A DNA stretch of 64,000 nucleotides from Paracoccaceae bacterium (GTDB taxonomy: Bacteria > Pseudomonadota > Alphaproteobacteria > Rhodobacterales > Rhodobacteraceae). Location: positions 165,219 through 229,218 of the forward strand of contig JACVZW010000059.1 in NCBI GenBank assembly GCA_014654775.1, given 5' to 3'. The stretch's first letter is position 1; every line of letters begins with the position of its first letter. The notes beneath the pieces were generated by a model that saw nothing but the letters and a program-made list of their open reading frames with translations, was not told the origin of the DNA and did not search any database. Shown piece after piece: positions 8,934 through 16,864 of this stretch. Made by a program: the position numbers and the translations under genes.

Positions 8934-8951
8934 TGTCAGGTAAAGATGACA
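8934..8951. promoter_or_regulatory. TGT-N12-ACA palindrome between hemE and hemC (PpsR/CrtJ-like)
   Basis: The sequence reads TGTCA, eight bases, then TGACA: an inverted repeat that fits the TGT-N12-ACA consensus of the PpsR/CrtJ repressors of Rhodobacter tetrapyrrole genes. It ends 17 bases before the hemC start codon. A second TTGTCA lies 11 bases upstream of the left arm. Assignment is by consensus only. No photosynthesis gene is in the window, so whether this organism has PpsR is unknown. Confidence 0.4.
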
Positions 8952-8968
8952 GTTGTATGCCTTGGTGC

Positions 8969-9913
8969 ATGACAAATCCGCTTCCCTCCCCCGCCCAGCC
9001 CTTGAAGATCGGAACCCGTGGTTCGCCCCTTGCGCTCTGGCAGGCGCATGAGGTGCGGCGCTGCCTGATGGAGGCCTTCAGCCTGCCGGAGGCGGCCTTT
9101 GAGATCGTGGTGATCAAGGTGACGGGGGACCAGATCCTTGACAAACCGCTGAAGGAGATCGGCGGCAAGGGGCTGTTCACACGCGAGATAGAGGAGGCTT
9201 TGATCGAGGGGACCATAGATATTGCGGTCCATTCGATGAAGGACATGCCGACGATGCAGCCCGAAGGGTTGATCCTTGACTGCTATCTGCCGCGTGAGGA
9301 TGTGCGGGACGGGTTTGTGTCGCCGGGGGTGGCGTCGCTGGCCGATCTGCCGCAAGGGGCGGTGGTGGGGTCTTCGTCCTTGCGGCGGCGGGCGCAGCTG
9401 GCGCTGCGGCGGCCCGATCTGCGGCTGGTGGAGTTCCGGGGGAATGTGCAGACGCGGATGCGCAAGCTGGACGAGGGGGTGGCGGTGGCGACCTTCCTTG
9501 CCATGGCGGGGCTGAATCGGCTGGGGATGAGCCATGTGGCGCGGTCGGCCATTGCGCCGGAAGAGATGCTGCCTGCCGTGGCGCAGGGCGCGATCGGTGT
9601 GGAAAGACGCATTGCGGATCAACGGGTTGCGGACCTTCTGGCCGCGATCCATGACGGGCCGACGGGCGTGCGGCTGGCCGCCGAGCGGGGCTTCCTTGCG
9701 CGGCTGGACGGGTCTTGCGAGACGCCGATTGCGGGGCTGGCGGTGATCGAGGGCGATAGGCTTTGGCTGCGGGGCGAGATCCTGCGGCCGGACGGATCGG
9801 AGTCGATCACCGGGGAGCGGCGGGGTGCGGTTTCCGACGCGGTGGCGATGGGACGCGATCTGGCGGATGAGGTGCTGGGGCGGGCCCCTTCGGGGTTCTT
9901 CAGCTGGCGCTAA
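8969..9913 (+). CDS. hemC: Hydroxymethylbilane synthase (porphobilinogen deaminase)
   Basis: HemC polymerises four porphobilinogens to hydroxymethylbilane. The 314-residue product begins KIGTRGSPLALWQA and contains VHSMKDMPT, GSSSLRRRAQL and the cofactor-attachment loop LDGSCETPI, where Cys250 would hold the dipyrromethane primer. The start chosen is ATG 8969 (MTNPLPSP). An upstream in-frame extension exists but would cover the intergenic palindrome and part of the divergent promoter region. It is divergent from hemE, so the two genes probably share regulatory sequence. Confidence 0.97.
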   Translation: MTNPLPSPAQPLKIGTRGSPLALWQAHEVRRCLMEAFSLPEAAFEIVVIKVTGDQILDKPLKEIGGKGLFTREIEEALIEGTIDIAVHSMKDMPTMQPEGLILDCYLPREDVRDGFVSPGVASLADLPQGAVVGSSSLRRRAQLALRRPDLRLVEFRGNVQTRMRKLDEGVAVATFLAMAGLNRLGMSHVARSAIAPEEMLPAVAQGAIGVERRIADQRVADLLAAIHDGPTGVRLAAERGFLARLDGSCETPIAGLAVIEGDRLWLRGEILRPDGSESITGERRGAVSDAVAMGRDLADEVLGRAPSGFFSWR

Positions 9914-9927
9914 GTCGCTGCGAACGC

Positions 9928-10031
9928 TGGATTAATTCACTGATCGGGACGAAACCGGCTGTGCCCTGTTTTGTGCCGCATTCTGTGCAGCAAACTGTGG
10001 CCACGCGCGGTGCGGTTTCACGCGGTTAACC
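9928..10031 (+). repeat. Dispersed 104-bp intergenic repeat, copy 1 (12-bp periodic TGTG)
   Basis: It starts at TGGATTAAT and ends at GTTAACC. In the middle, TGTG recurs at 9960, 9972, 9984 and 9996, exactly every 12 bases. A second copy at 58683-58786 has the same two boundary motifs at identical spacing and the same four TGTG cores. This copy lies between the convergent hemC and MFS genes. No ORF in it looks real. Confidence 0.75.
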
Positions 10032-10178
10032 ATCATCTGCCGGGGTGAGTCGCCGGAGTGCGTGGTGGGCGAAATCTGACGCGGATTTCGCGGCGTTTTA
10101 TGACGCAGAGAATGCCGCAGGGCGCCGGGCCGGACTGGACCCGGAATGGGTGCCACGTTCTGGCGCGGGTGTTTCGCG

Positions 10179-11381
10179 TCAGAAAGCGGATCGGCGCGGG
10201 CGGTCGATCCAGAGGAGCGCGATCGCGCCCAGAAGCGCGATCGTGGCGCCCATCAGGGCGGTGACGAGATAGCCCCCGCCGATCACCGCGCCGAGTGCGA
10301 AGGCGGCGGCGGCCAGCAGTTCCGCCGCCAGACGTTGCAGCGCGAGCATGGCTCCGGCCGCGCCGGGGCGGCCGTCGAGCAGGTCCTGAAAATAGGCGAT
10401 GGGGAGGGTGAGGATCGCCGCCCCGCCCAGCCCCGCCAAAAGGGTGAGGACCCAGAGCCAAGCGCTTTCCGTCAGCACGGGCATCAGGGCGAGATGGGTG
10501 ACATAGAGGAGCGTCCCTGCGGCCAAGAGCGTGGCGCGGCGGATGCGGCGGGTGAGCAGCGGCAGGAGCAGGATGAAGGGCACCTCCCACCCCGCCACGA
10601 GGCCGATATAGAGCGCGGCATCGCCCGTATCGCGCGTCGGCGAAGCGTTGAAGACCAGCGCGGCGAGGATCATGTAGAGGTTGCCCGCCGAGGCGATGGC
10701 CCCAAGGAGGAGGAGGCGGATCAGGATTCGGCCTTCGGCGATCTCGGCAAAGGCGCGGCGGAAGTTCAGGCCGGAGGGGCGATCCTCCCACGTGGTCTGG
10801 CCGTCGCGGGGCCAGCGGAGGTGGAGGAGGGTGGAGAGGGTGACGGCGGCCAGCGTGGCGGTGAGATAGACCGTCATCACGTCGAGGCCCCAGTCGAAGG
10901 CGAAGGTCCAGAAGATCAGCATGGCGAGGAAGCTGAGCGAGAGGGCCGAGCGCAGGGTCGACAGGACCGCATCGCGCGCCGCCCCGTCTTCGGACTGGGC
11001 GAGGCGGGCCAGCGCGAAGAACTGGCCGTAGAGCGAGGTGGCGACGGGGAATAGCAGCCCGTGGCAGAGTGCGAAGGTGAGGGGCGAGGGGGCAACCAGC
11101 ATCAGCCCGACGCCAAGGGTTCCGGACCCGGCGGTGAGAAGGGCGGTGCGGCGTCGGTTGGCCTTTTGATCGGAGAGGATGCCGAGCAGGACCGAGGAGG
11201 TGACCGAGACGGCAGAGGCGAGGGCGAGGATGAGGGCATAGGTCGTTTCGGAAAGGCCCAGCCGTTCGATCCCCACAAGCGACTGATAGGGAAAGACCGA
11301 GGCATAGAGGCCGCCGAGAAGCAGCATCGACCATGCGATGAGCCGCAGCGTCGGGTCGCGCAGGACGGAGAGGGTGGTCAT
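10179..11381 (-). CDS. Major facilitator superfamily transporter
   Basis: This is a 400-residue inner-membrane protein with about twelve hydrophobic segments. The loop LLGILSDQKANRRRTAL between helices 2 and 3 matches the MFS motif A region (G-x-L-S-D-R/K). The protein resembles the sugar-efflux (Set-like) branch, though only loosely. Its ATG overlaps the upstream oxidase stop in an ATGA, so the two are translationally coupled. The pairing could mean import or export of the hydroxy-acid handled by that oxidase; this is inference. Confidence 0.85.
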   Translation of the reverse strand: MTTLSVLRDPTLRLIAWSMLLLGGLYASVFPYQSLVGIERLGLSETTYALILALASAVSVTSSVLLGILSDQKANRRRTALLTAGSGTLGVGLMLVAPSPLTFALCHGLLFPVATSLYGQFFALARLAQSEDGAARDAVLSTLRSALSLSFLAMLIFWTFAFDWGLDVMTVYLTATLAAVTLSTLLHLRWPRDGQTTWEDRPSGLNFRRAFAEIAEGRILIRLLLLGAIASAGNLYMILAALVFNASPTRDTGDAALYIGLVAGWEVPFILLLPLLTRRIRRATLLAAGTLLYVTHLALMPVLTESAWLWVLTLLAGLGGAAILTLPIAYFQDLLDGRPGAAGAMLALQRLAAELLAAAAFALGAVIGGGYLVTALMGATIALLGAIALLWIDRPRRSAF

Positions 11382-12790
11382 CTTGGGGGGAGGACCTTGC
11401 CGGGATTCATGAGGTTTGCCGGGTCGATCGCCTGTTTGATCTTGTGCATCAGGTCCAGCGCGACGGGGTTCTTGCGGCGGGCCATGGAGGGGCGTTTGGA
11501 CAGGCCCACGCCATGTTCGGCAGAGAAGGAGCCGCCGAGATCCTGCACGATATCTTCGATCGCGGTGATGACGCGGTCGTAAAGGTCTTTTGACGGGTCG
11601 CCGGGATAGACGGAGAAATGCAGGTTGCCATCGCCCAGATGGGCGACGGTGAGGGTTTCCGCGCCGGGGGCGATGTCGGCCAGCCGGGGCGCGATGCGGG
11701 TGAGGAAGGTTTCCACCTTGTCGAGCGGGAGGGCGATGTCGCTGTCGATCATCGGTTTGACGGCGGCGCCGAGTTCGGCCGCCGCCTCGCGCCGCGCCCA
11801 CATCGCCGCGCGCTGGGTGGTGGAGCGGGCGAGGGTGGCGTCGAGGATGAGACCCTCTTCCATCAGCGCGGCGAGGGTGTCTTCGAGAAGGTCGGTGAGG
11901 GGGAGCGTGCCGTGGGCGGTTTCCGTGGTGAGGGCGGGGGCGGTGGCGGCGAGTTCCACGAGGATCGTGCAGTCGCGATGCGCCGGGAAGGGGATGCCGA
12001 GGTCGGGGCGGACCTTTTCCAGACGGGTCATGTAATCGGCGGGCATGTATTCGAAGGCCTCTACCAGACCCCCGGTGGCGGCTTGGAGGCGGTTGAGGAG
12101 GAGGAGCGCGTCGGGCAACGAGCGGGCGGCGAGGGTGGCGGTGGCGTGGGCGCGGGGGGCGGGGACGAGTTTCATCACGGCAGCGGTGATGATGCCGAGC
12201 GTGCCTTCGGCGCCGATGAAGAGGTCCTTCAGATCGTAGCCGGAATTGTCCTTGTGCAGTTCTGACATGAGGTCGAGGATTTGGCCATCGGGGAGGACGA
12301 CTTCGAGCCCAAGGCAAAGCGCGCGGGTGGAGCCGTAGCGCAGGACGTTGGAGCCGCCCGCATTGGTGGAGAGCACGCCGCCGATCATGGCCGAGCCGCG
12401 CGCGCCGAACCAGAGGGGGAAGTAGAGGCCGTGGTCGGCGGCGGCGTCGTGGAGTTTGGAGAGGATCACGCCGGATTCGACGATGGCGAGGCGGGAGGCG
12501 GGGCGGATCTCGCGGATGCGGCCCAGCCGTTCGGTGGAGAGGAGGAGGCCGCCTTCGGTGTAGGTGGCCCCGGTCAGGCCGGTATTGCCGGAGATCGGGA
12601 TGACGGGGATGCCGTGGTCGGCGGCGCATGTCACCGTGGCGGCCACTTCGGCGGTGGAACCGGGTCGAGCGACGGCGAGGGGGGTGCCTTCGTAGGTGCC
12701 CATCCAGTCGCGGGCATAGCGCGCGGTATCGGGGCCGGTGAGGACATTCGTTTCACCGAGGAGGGCCTTGAGGGCGGGGATGAGGGGCAT
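11378..12790 (-). CDS. FAD-linked 2-hydroxyacid dehydrogenase (D-lactate/glycolate/2-hydroxyglutarate type)
   Basis: A 470-residue flavoprotein of the VAO/PCMH superfamily. The FAD-binding domain covers roughly residues 40-215 with PISGNTGLTGATY and the following glycine-rich stretch GSAMIGGVLSTNAGG. The C-terminal FAD-oxidase domain ends with HLGDGNLHFS and AEHGVGLSKRP, both conserved in D-lactate dehydrogenase (cytochrome), GlcD and D-2-hydroxyglutarate dehydrogenase. The exact substrate is not resolved. There is no export signal. It is coupled to the MFS gene. Confidence 0.88.
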   Translation of the reverse strand: MPLIPALKALLGETNVLTGPDTARYARDWMGTYEGTPLAVARPGSTAEVAATVTCAADHGIPVIPISGNTGLTGATYTEGGLLLSTERLGRIREIRPASRLAIVESGVILSKLHDAAADHGLYFPLWFGARGSAMIGGVLSTNAGGSNVLRYGSTRALCLGLEVVLPDGQILDLMSELHKDNSGYDLKDLFIGAEGTLGIITAAVMKLVPAPRAHATATLAARSLPDALLLLNRLQAATGGLVEAFEYMPADYMTRLEKVRPDLGIPFPAHRDCTILVELAATAPALTTETAHGTLPLTDLLEDTLAALMEEGLILDATLARSTTQRAAMWARREAAAELGAAVKPMIDSDIALPLDKVETFLTRIAPRLADIAPGAETLTVAHLGDGNLHFSVYPGDPSKDLYDRVITAIEDIVQDLGGSFSAEHGVGLSKRPSMARRKNPVALDLMHKIKQAIDPANLMNPGKVLPPR

Positions 12791-12888
12791 GGGACGCTCC
12801 GGTCTGCGGGAGAGTCATCGGACGGGCGGGGGGGAGTTGCAAGGGGGTATGCTGTCCGGCGTTGCGCCCGAGGGAGAGGGTGCAAGGG

Positions 12889-12911
12889 GAGTATTTGGCC
12901 CAAGATGAAGG
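12889..12911 (+). repeat. Short intergenic repeat GAGTATTT...AAGATGAAGG
   Basis: One of three near-identical 23-bp intergenic elements in the window (also 30071 and 38141), each lying in a gap between genes next to G-rich runs. The core is GAGTATTTGG, a short variable part, then CCAAGATGAAGG. Such elements are frequent in Rhodobacteraceae intergenic DNA; their role is not established. Confidence 0.6.
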
Positions 12912-12921
12912 GGGGGCGCGG

Positions 12922-13644
12922 TCAGTCGGTGGTGCTGTTGGCGAGATCGAGAAGGGTGGGGCCGAGGCTGGCCACCACGCGGGCCACGCCGTCCTTGTTG
13001 GGGTGGATGCCGTCGGCCTGCATCCATTGGCGGATCTGGCCCGGATCGGTGGCCTGCGCGTCGAGGAGGCGGAAGAAGGGTTGGGTGATGGCCGCGCCGT
13101 AGGTGGTGGCGATGTCGGAATAGAGGGCGTCGAAATCGGCCTTGTAGTCGGGGCCGAAATTGCCCGGCGCCTCCATCGGGACGATGAGGACCTTGAGGCC
13201 GCGGTCGGTGGCGGATTTCACGATGCTGTCGAGGTTCTTTCGGGTTTCCGTGGGCGGCAGGCCGCGCAGAAGGTCGTTGCCGCCCAGCGTCACGATCAGC
13301 GCGTCGGTTTCGGGGGTGAGGGACCAGTCGAGGCGGGAGAGGCCGCCCGCCGAGGTGTCGCCCGAGACGCCGGCGTTAAGGACCGTGGCGGTGGAGCCTT
13401 GGGCGGCGAGCCAGGCATTGAGTTGGGGGACCAGCCCTTCGCCTTCGGGCAGGCCGTAGCCTGCGGTGAGGCTGTCGCCGAGGGCGACGATGGTCGGTTC
13501 GGCCTGCGCTGCGCCGGGGGCCGCGCCGAGCGCTGCGACGGAAAGGAGGGCGGTCAGCGTTACAGAGGCTGTCGCCAATGTGATGTTGCGCAGGCAGCGG
13601 CGCGCGCCATATGTGGCTTGAGACAGTTGGAAGGCGATTTTCAT
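12922..13644 (-). CDS. Periplasmic GDSL-type arylesterase/thioesterase (TesA-like)
   Basis: A 240-residue SGNH hydrolase. After a basic start and hydrophobic stretch (about residues 20-48, ending AAPGAAQAEP) the mature protein opens with block I, VALGDSLTAGYGL, carrying the catalytic serine. Block III is GGNDLLRG, and DGIHPNKDG near the end supplies the Asp and His of the triad. It is similar to E. coli TesA and usually exported to the periplasm. Its ATG (13644-13642) shares two bases with the ATG of the divergent ABC ATPase gene. The long N-terminus before the hydrophobic core leaves room for a shorter real start, but no other ATG fits. Confidence 0.87.
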   Translation of the reverse strand: MKIAFQLSQATYGARRCLRNITLATASVTLTALLSVAALGAAPGAAQAEPTIVALGDSLTAGYGLPEGEGLVPQLNAWLAAQGSTATVLNAGVSGDTSAGGLSRLDWSLTPETDALIVTLGGNDLLRGLPPTETRKNLDSIVKSATDRGLKVLIVPMEAPGNFGPDYKADFDALYSDIATTYGAAITQPFFRLLDAQATDPGQIRQWMQADGIHPNKDGVARVVASLGPTLLDLANSTTD

Positions 13645-14341
13645 GGCGGATGCGGTGCTCGGTGCGGTTTTGGCGCTGAAGGACGTTCGGTTGACTTTGG
13701 CGGGAAATGCGGGGCCGGTCGATATCCTCAAGGGCATATCACTGGAAGTTCATGCGGGCGAGACGGTTGGTCTGATCGGGCCGTCGGGATCGGGGAAATC
13801 CTCTCTGCTCATGCTGATGGGGGGCCTTGAGCGGGCCACGGGGGGCGAGGTGCGCGCCTTGGGGCAGGACCTGACGGCGATGGACGAGGATGGGCTGGCG
13901 CGGTTCCGGCGGGGGAAGATGGGGGTGGTGTTCCAGTCGTTCCACCTGATGCCCACGATGACGGCCTTGGAGAATGTGGCGGTGCCCTTGGAGTTGATGG
14001 GCGTGCCGGACGCCTTTGCCCGGGCGGAGGCGGAGTTGCAGGCCGTGGGTCTGGGCGCGCGGATGGGGCATTACCCGAGCCAGATGTCGGGGGGCGAACA
14101 GCAGCGCGTGGCGCTGGCCCGCGCGGCGGCGCCGCGTCCGGCGATCCTGCTGGCGGATGAGCCGACGGGGAATCTGGACGGCGTGAATGGGCAGGCGATC
14201 ATGGACCTGCTGTTCGGGCTACGGGATCGGCATGGGGCGACGCTGGTTCTTGTGACCCATGCGCCGGAACTGGCGGCGCGTTGTGACCGGGTGGTGCGGC
14301 TGGCCGATGGGCGGGTGGTCCAGCCGGAGGTGGCGGCGTGA
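13643..14341 (+). CDS. ABC transporter ATP-binding protein (LolD/YbbA type)
   Basis: A 232-residue ATPase with Walker A GPSGSGKSS at residues 46-54, the signature MSGGEQQRVALARA beginning at 148, and Walker B ILLADEPTGNLDG. The DEPTGNLD form and the sequence VVFQSFHLMPTMTALENV put it in the MacB/LolD/FtsE subfamily that pairs with FtsX-like permeases. It overlaps the next gene by four bases (GTGA). Divergence from a TesA-like esterase is the same neighbourhood as E. coli ybbAP-tesA, which supports the YbbA assignment. Confidence 0.93.
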   Translation: MADAVLGAVLALKDVRLTLAGNAGPVDILKGISLEVHAGETVGLIGPSGSGKSSLLMLMGGLERATGGEVRALGQDLTAMDEDGLARFRRGKMGVVFQSFHLMPTMTALENVAVPLELMGVPDAFARAEAELQAVGLGARMGHYPSQMSGGEQQRVALARAAAPRPAILLADEPTGNLDGVNGQAIMDLLFGLRDRHGATLVLVTHAPELAARCDRVVRLADGRVVQPEVAA

Positions 14342-16845
14342 GTCTCGCTTGGACGATTGCCCGGCGCGAATTGCGCGGCGGGGTGAAGGGATTCCGGGTC
14401 TTTCTGGCCTGTCTTGCGCTGGGCGTGGCGGCGATTGCCGCCGTGGGGCTGGTGCGGGCGGCGATCCAGCAAGGGCTGAGCGATCAGGGCGCGGTGCTTT
14501 TGGGCGGCGATGCGCAGATGGAGTTTACCTATCGCTTTGCCACGGAAGATGAACGGGCGTGGATGGAAGGGGTTTCCGACCGTGTGTCGGAGATCGTGGA
14601 TTTCCGGTCCATGGTGGTGGTGGGCGAGGAGACGGCGCTGACGCAGGTGAAGGCGGTGGATGATGCCTATCCGCTGCTGGGGTCTGTCGTGCTGGAGGCG
14701 GGGACGCTGCCCGAGGCGCTGGCCGTGGTCGAGGGGCGCGCGGGCCTTGTGATGGACAAGGTGCTGGTGGATCGGCTGGGGCTGTCGCTGGGCGATCCAG
14801 TCAGGATGGGCGTGGGCGAGTTCCGGCTGGGTGGCGTGCTGCTGCGCGAGCCTGACAGCGCGACGGGGGGCTTTTCGCTGGGCCCGCGCACGATTGTGCG
14901 CACGGCCGATCTGGCGGGGTCGGGGCTGTTGGAGCCCGGATCGCTGTTCGAGACGGAGTATCGGCTGATCCTGCCCGTGGGCACGGACTTGGCCCAGATG
15001 GAGCAGCGGGCAGAGGTGGAGTTCGCGGATGCGGGCATGCGCTGGGATGACAGCCGCCGCGCCGCGCCGGGGGTGGAGCGGTTCGTGGATCGGATCGGGT
15101 CTTTCCTGATCCTTGTGGGCATTGCTGGCCTTGCCGTGGGTGGCGTGGGCGTGCAGGCGGCCGTGCGGGCCTATCTGGAGGGGAAGGTGGCGACGATTGC
15201 CACGCTGAAAACCCTTGGCGCCGAGGGGCGGCTGATCTTTCGCATCTACCTTATGCAGATCGGGGTTCTGGCGGGGCTGGGGGTTGCGCTTGGCCTTGCG
15301 CTGGGGGCGGCGGTGCCGTTGATCTTTGGTGGCGTGATCGAGGCGGCGCTGCCTTTCCCGGCGGAGGTGGGTCTGTATCCGCTGCCCCTGATCGAGGCGG
15401 CGTTTTATGGGGTGGTGACGGCGTTCCTTTTCACGCTTTGGCCCTTGGCGCGGACGGAAGGGGTGCGGGCGGCGGCGCTGTATCGTGGGTCGGGCAAGGC
15501 GGGATGGCCTGCGGCGCGGCATCTGTGGGCCATTGCGGGGCTGGCCGTGCTGCTGATCGGGGGCGCGGTGTGGTTTTCGGGGACGTGGGAGTTGACGCTC
15601 GGCTCTGCCGGGGGCGTGATCGGGGCGCTGATCGTGCTGGCGCTGGCGGCGGTGGGGCTGCGGCGCGTGGCGCGGGCGGCGGCGCGGGCGGGGCTGGCGC
15701 GCGGGCGCGTGGCGCTGCGGCTGGCGCTGGCCAGCATCGGCGGGCCACGGGATGAGGCGGGGGCGGTGATCCTGTCGTTGGGTCTTGGCCTGAGCGTGCT
15801 GGCGGCGGTGGGGCAGATCGATGCCAACCTTCGGGCAGCCATCGCGACGGACCTGCCGGAGCGGGCGCCGAGCTATTTCTTCGTCGATATCCAGCCGGAT
15901 CAGGTGGAGGGGTTCCTCGCCCGGATGGAGGGCGATGCGGCGGTGAGCAAAGTGGAAAGCGCGCCCATGCTGCGCGCGGTGCTGACCCAGATCAACGGGC
16001 GGCCCGCGAAAGAGGTGGCGGGGGAGCATTGGGTGGTGCGGGGCGACCGGGGCATCACCTATTCCGCCGAGCCGCAGGCCAATGCGCAGGTGGTGGCGGG
16101 GGAGTGGTGGCCTGCCGACTATACCGGGCCCGCGCAGGTGTCCTTTGCCGCCGAGGAGGCGGAAGAGATCGGGCTGAAGCTGGGGGATGAGCTGGTGGTC
16201 AATGTGCTGGGGCGGGATATCCCGGCGACGATCACGTCCTTCCGGCAGGTGGATTTTTCCAGCGCGGGGATGGGGTTCGTGATGACGATGAACCCCACCG
16301 CGCTGCAGGGGGCGCCGCATACCTTCATCGCCACGGTCTATGCGACGGAAGAGGCGGAGGCCGCGATCCTGCGGGATGTGTCGAAGGCCTATCCCAACGT
16401 GACCGCGATCCGCATCCGCGAGGCGATCGACCGGGTGACAGAGGCGTTGCAGGCAATTGCGACGGCCACGGCATGGGCGGCGGCGGCGACGCTGGTCACC
16501 GGGTTCGTCGTGCTGATCGGGGCGGCGGCGGCAGGGGAACGCGCGCGGGTCTATGAGGCGGCGGTGATGAAGACGCTGGGGGCGACGCGGGGGCGGATAC
16601 TGGCCAGTTTCGCGCTGCGGTCGGCCTTGACCGGGGCGGCGGCGGGGGGCGTGGCGATTGTCGCGGGGGGATTGGCCGGATGGGCGGTGATGGTCTTCGT
16701 GATGGAGGCGGATTACTTCTTTGAGCCCGTTTCGGCCATCGCCATCGTGGCGGGGGGTGTGTTCGCCACCATGGCGGCAGGGCTGTTGTTCGCGCTGCGG
16801 CCCTTGGCGGCGCGACCGGCGCAGGTGCTGCGGGCGCAGGAATAG
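14338..16845 (+). CDS. FtsX-like ABC transporter permease (YbbP type)
   Basis: An 835-residue permease with a GTG start coupled to the ATPase stop. One membrane helix near residue 20-40 is followed by a large periplasmic region. A cluster of helices at about 255-460 follows, then a second soluble region (about 490-690) and three C-terminal helices. The duplicated FtsX domain layout is that of YbbP. The partner ATPase is immediately upstream. The cargo is unknown; YbbAP-like systems are linked to extraction of hydrophobic compounds or lipids, which is inference here. Confidence 0.9.
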   Translation: MSLAWTIARRELRGGVKGFRVFLACLALGVAAIAAVGLVRAAIQQGLSDQGAVLLGGDAQMEFTYRFATEDERAWMEGVSDRVSEIVDFRSMVVVGEETALTQVKAVDDAYPLLGSVVLEAGTLPEALAVVEGRAGLVMDKVLVDRLGLSLGDPVRMGVGEFRLGGVLLREPDSATGGFSLGPRTIVRTADLAGSGLLEPGSLFETEYRLILPVGTDLAQMEQRAEVEFADAGMRWDDSRRAAPGVERFVDRIGSFLILVGIAGLAVGGVGVQAAVRAYLEGKVATIATLKTLGAEGRLIFRIYLMQIGVLAGLGVALGLALGAAVPLIFGGVIEAALPFPAEVGLYPLPLIEAAFYGVVTAFLFTLWPLARTEGVRAAALYRGSGKAGWPAARHLWAIAGLAVLLIGGAVWFSGTWELTLGSAGGVIGALIVLALAAVGLRRVARAAARAGLARGRVALRLALASIGGPRDEAGAVILSLGLGLSVLAAVGQIDANLRAAIATDLPERAPSYFFVDIQPDQVEGFLARMEGDAAVSKVESAPMLRAVLTQINGRPAKEVAGEHWVVRGDRGITYSAEPQANAQVVAGEWWPADYTGPAQVSFAAEEAEEIGLKLGDELVVNVLGRDIPATITSFRQVDFSSAGMGFVMTMNPTALQGAPHTFIATVYATEEAEAAILRDVSKAYPNVTAIRIREAIDRVTEALQAIATATAWAAAATLVTGFVVLIGAAAAGERARVYEAAVMKTLGATRGRILASFALRSALTGAAAGGVAIVAGGLAGWAVMVFVMEADYFFEPVSAIAIVAGGVFATMAAGLLFALRPLAARPAQVLRAQE

Positions 16846-16864
16846 CGCCCGCCGCGCCGCGCCG

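Noticed and set aside
9960..9999. 12-bp periodic TGTG array as a CRISPR or minisatellite
   Set aside because: The units are too short and lack spacers of constant length between long repeats; only the TGTG core is repeated.
14071..16320. 749-codon reverse-strand open frame
   Set aside because: Antisense of the FtsX-like permease; low-complexity His/Arg/Pro composition, no motif.
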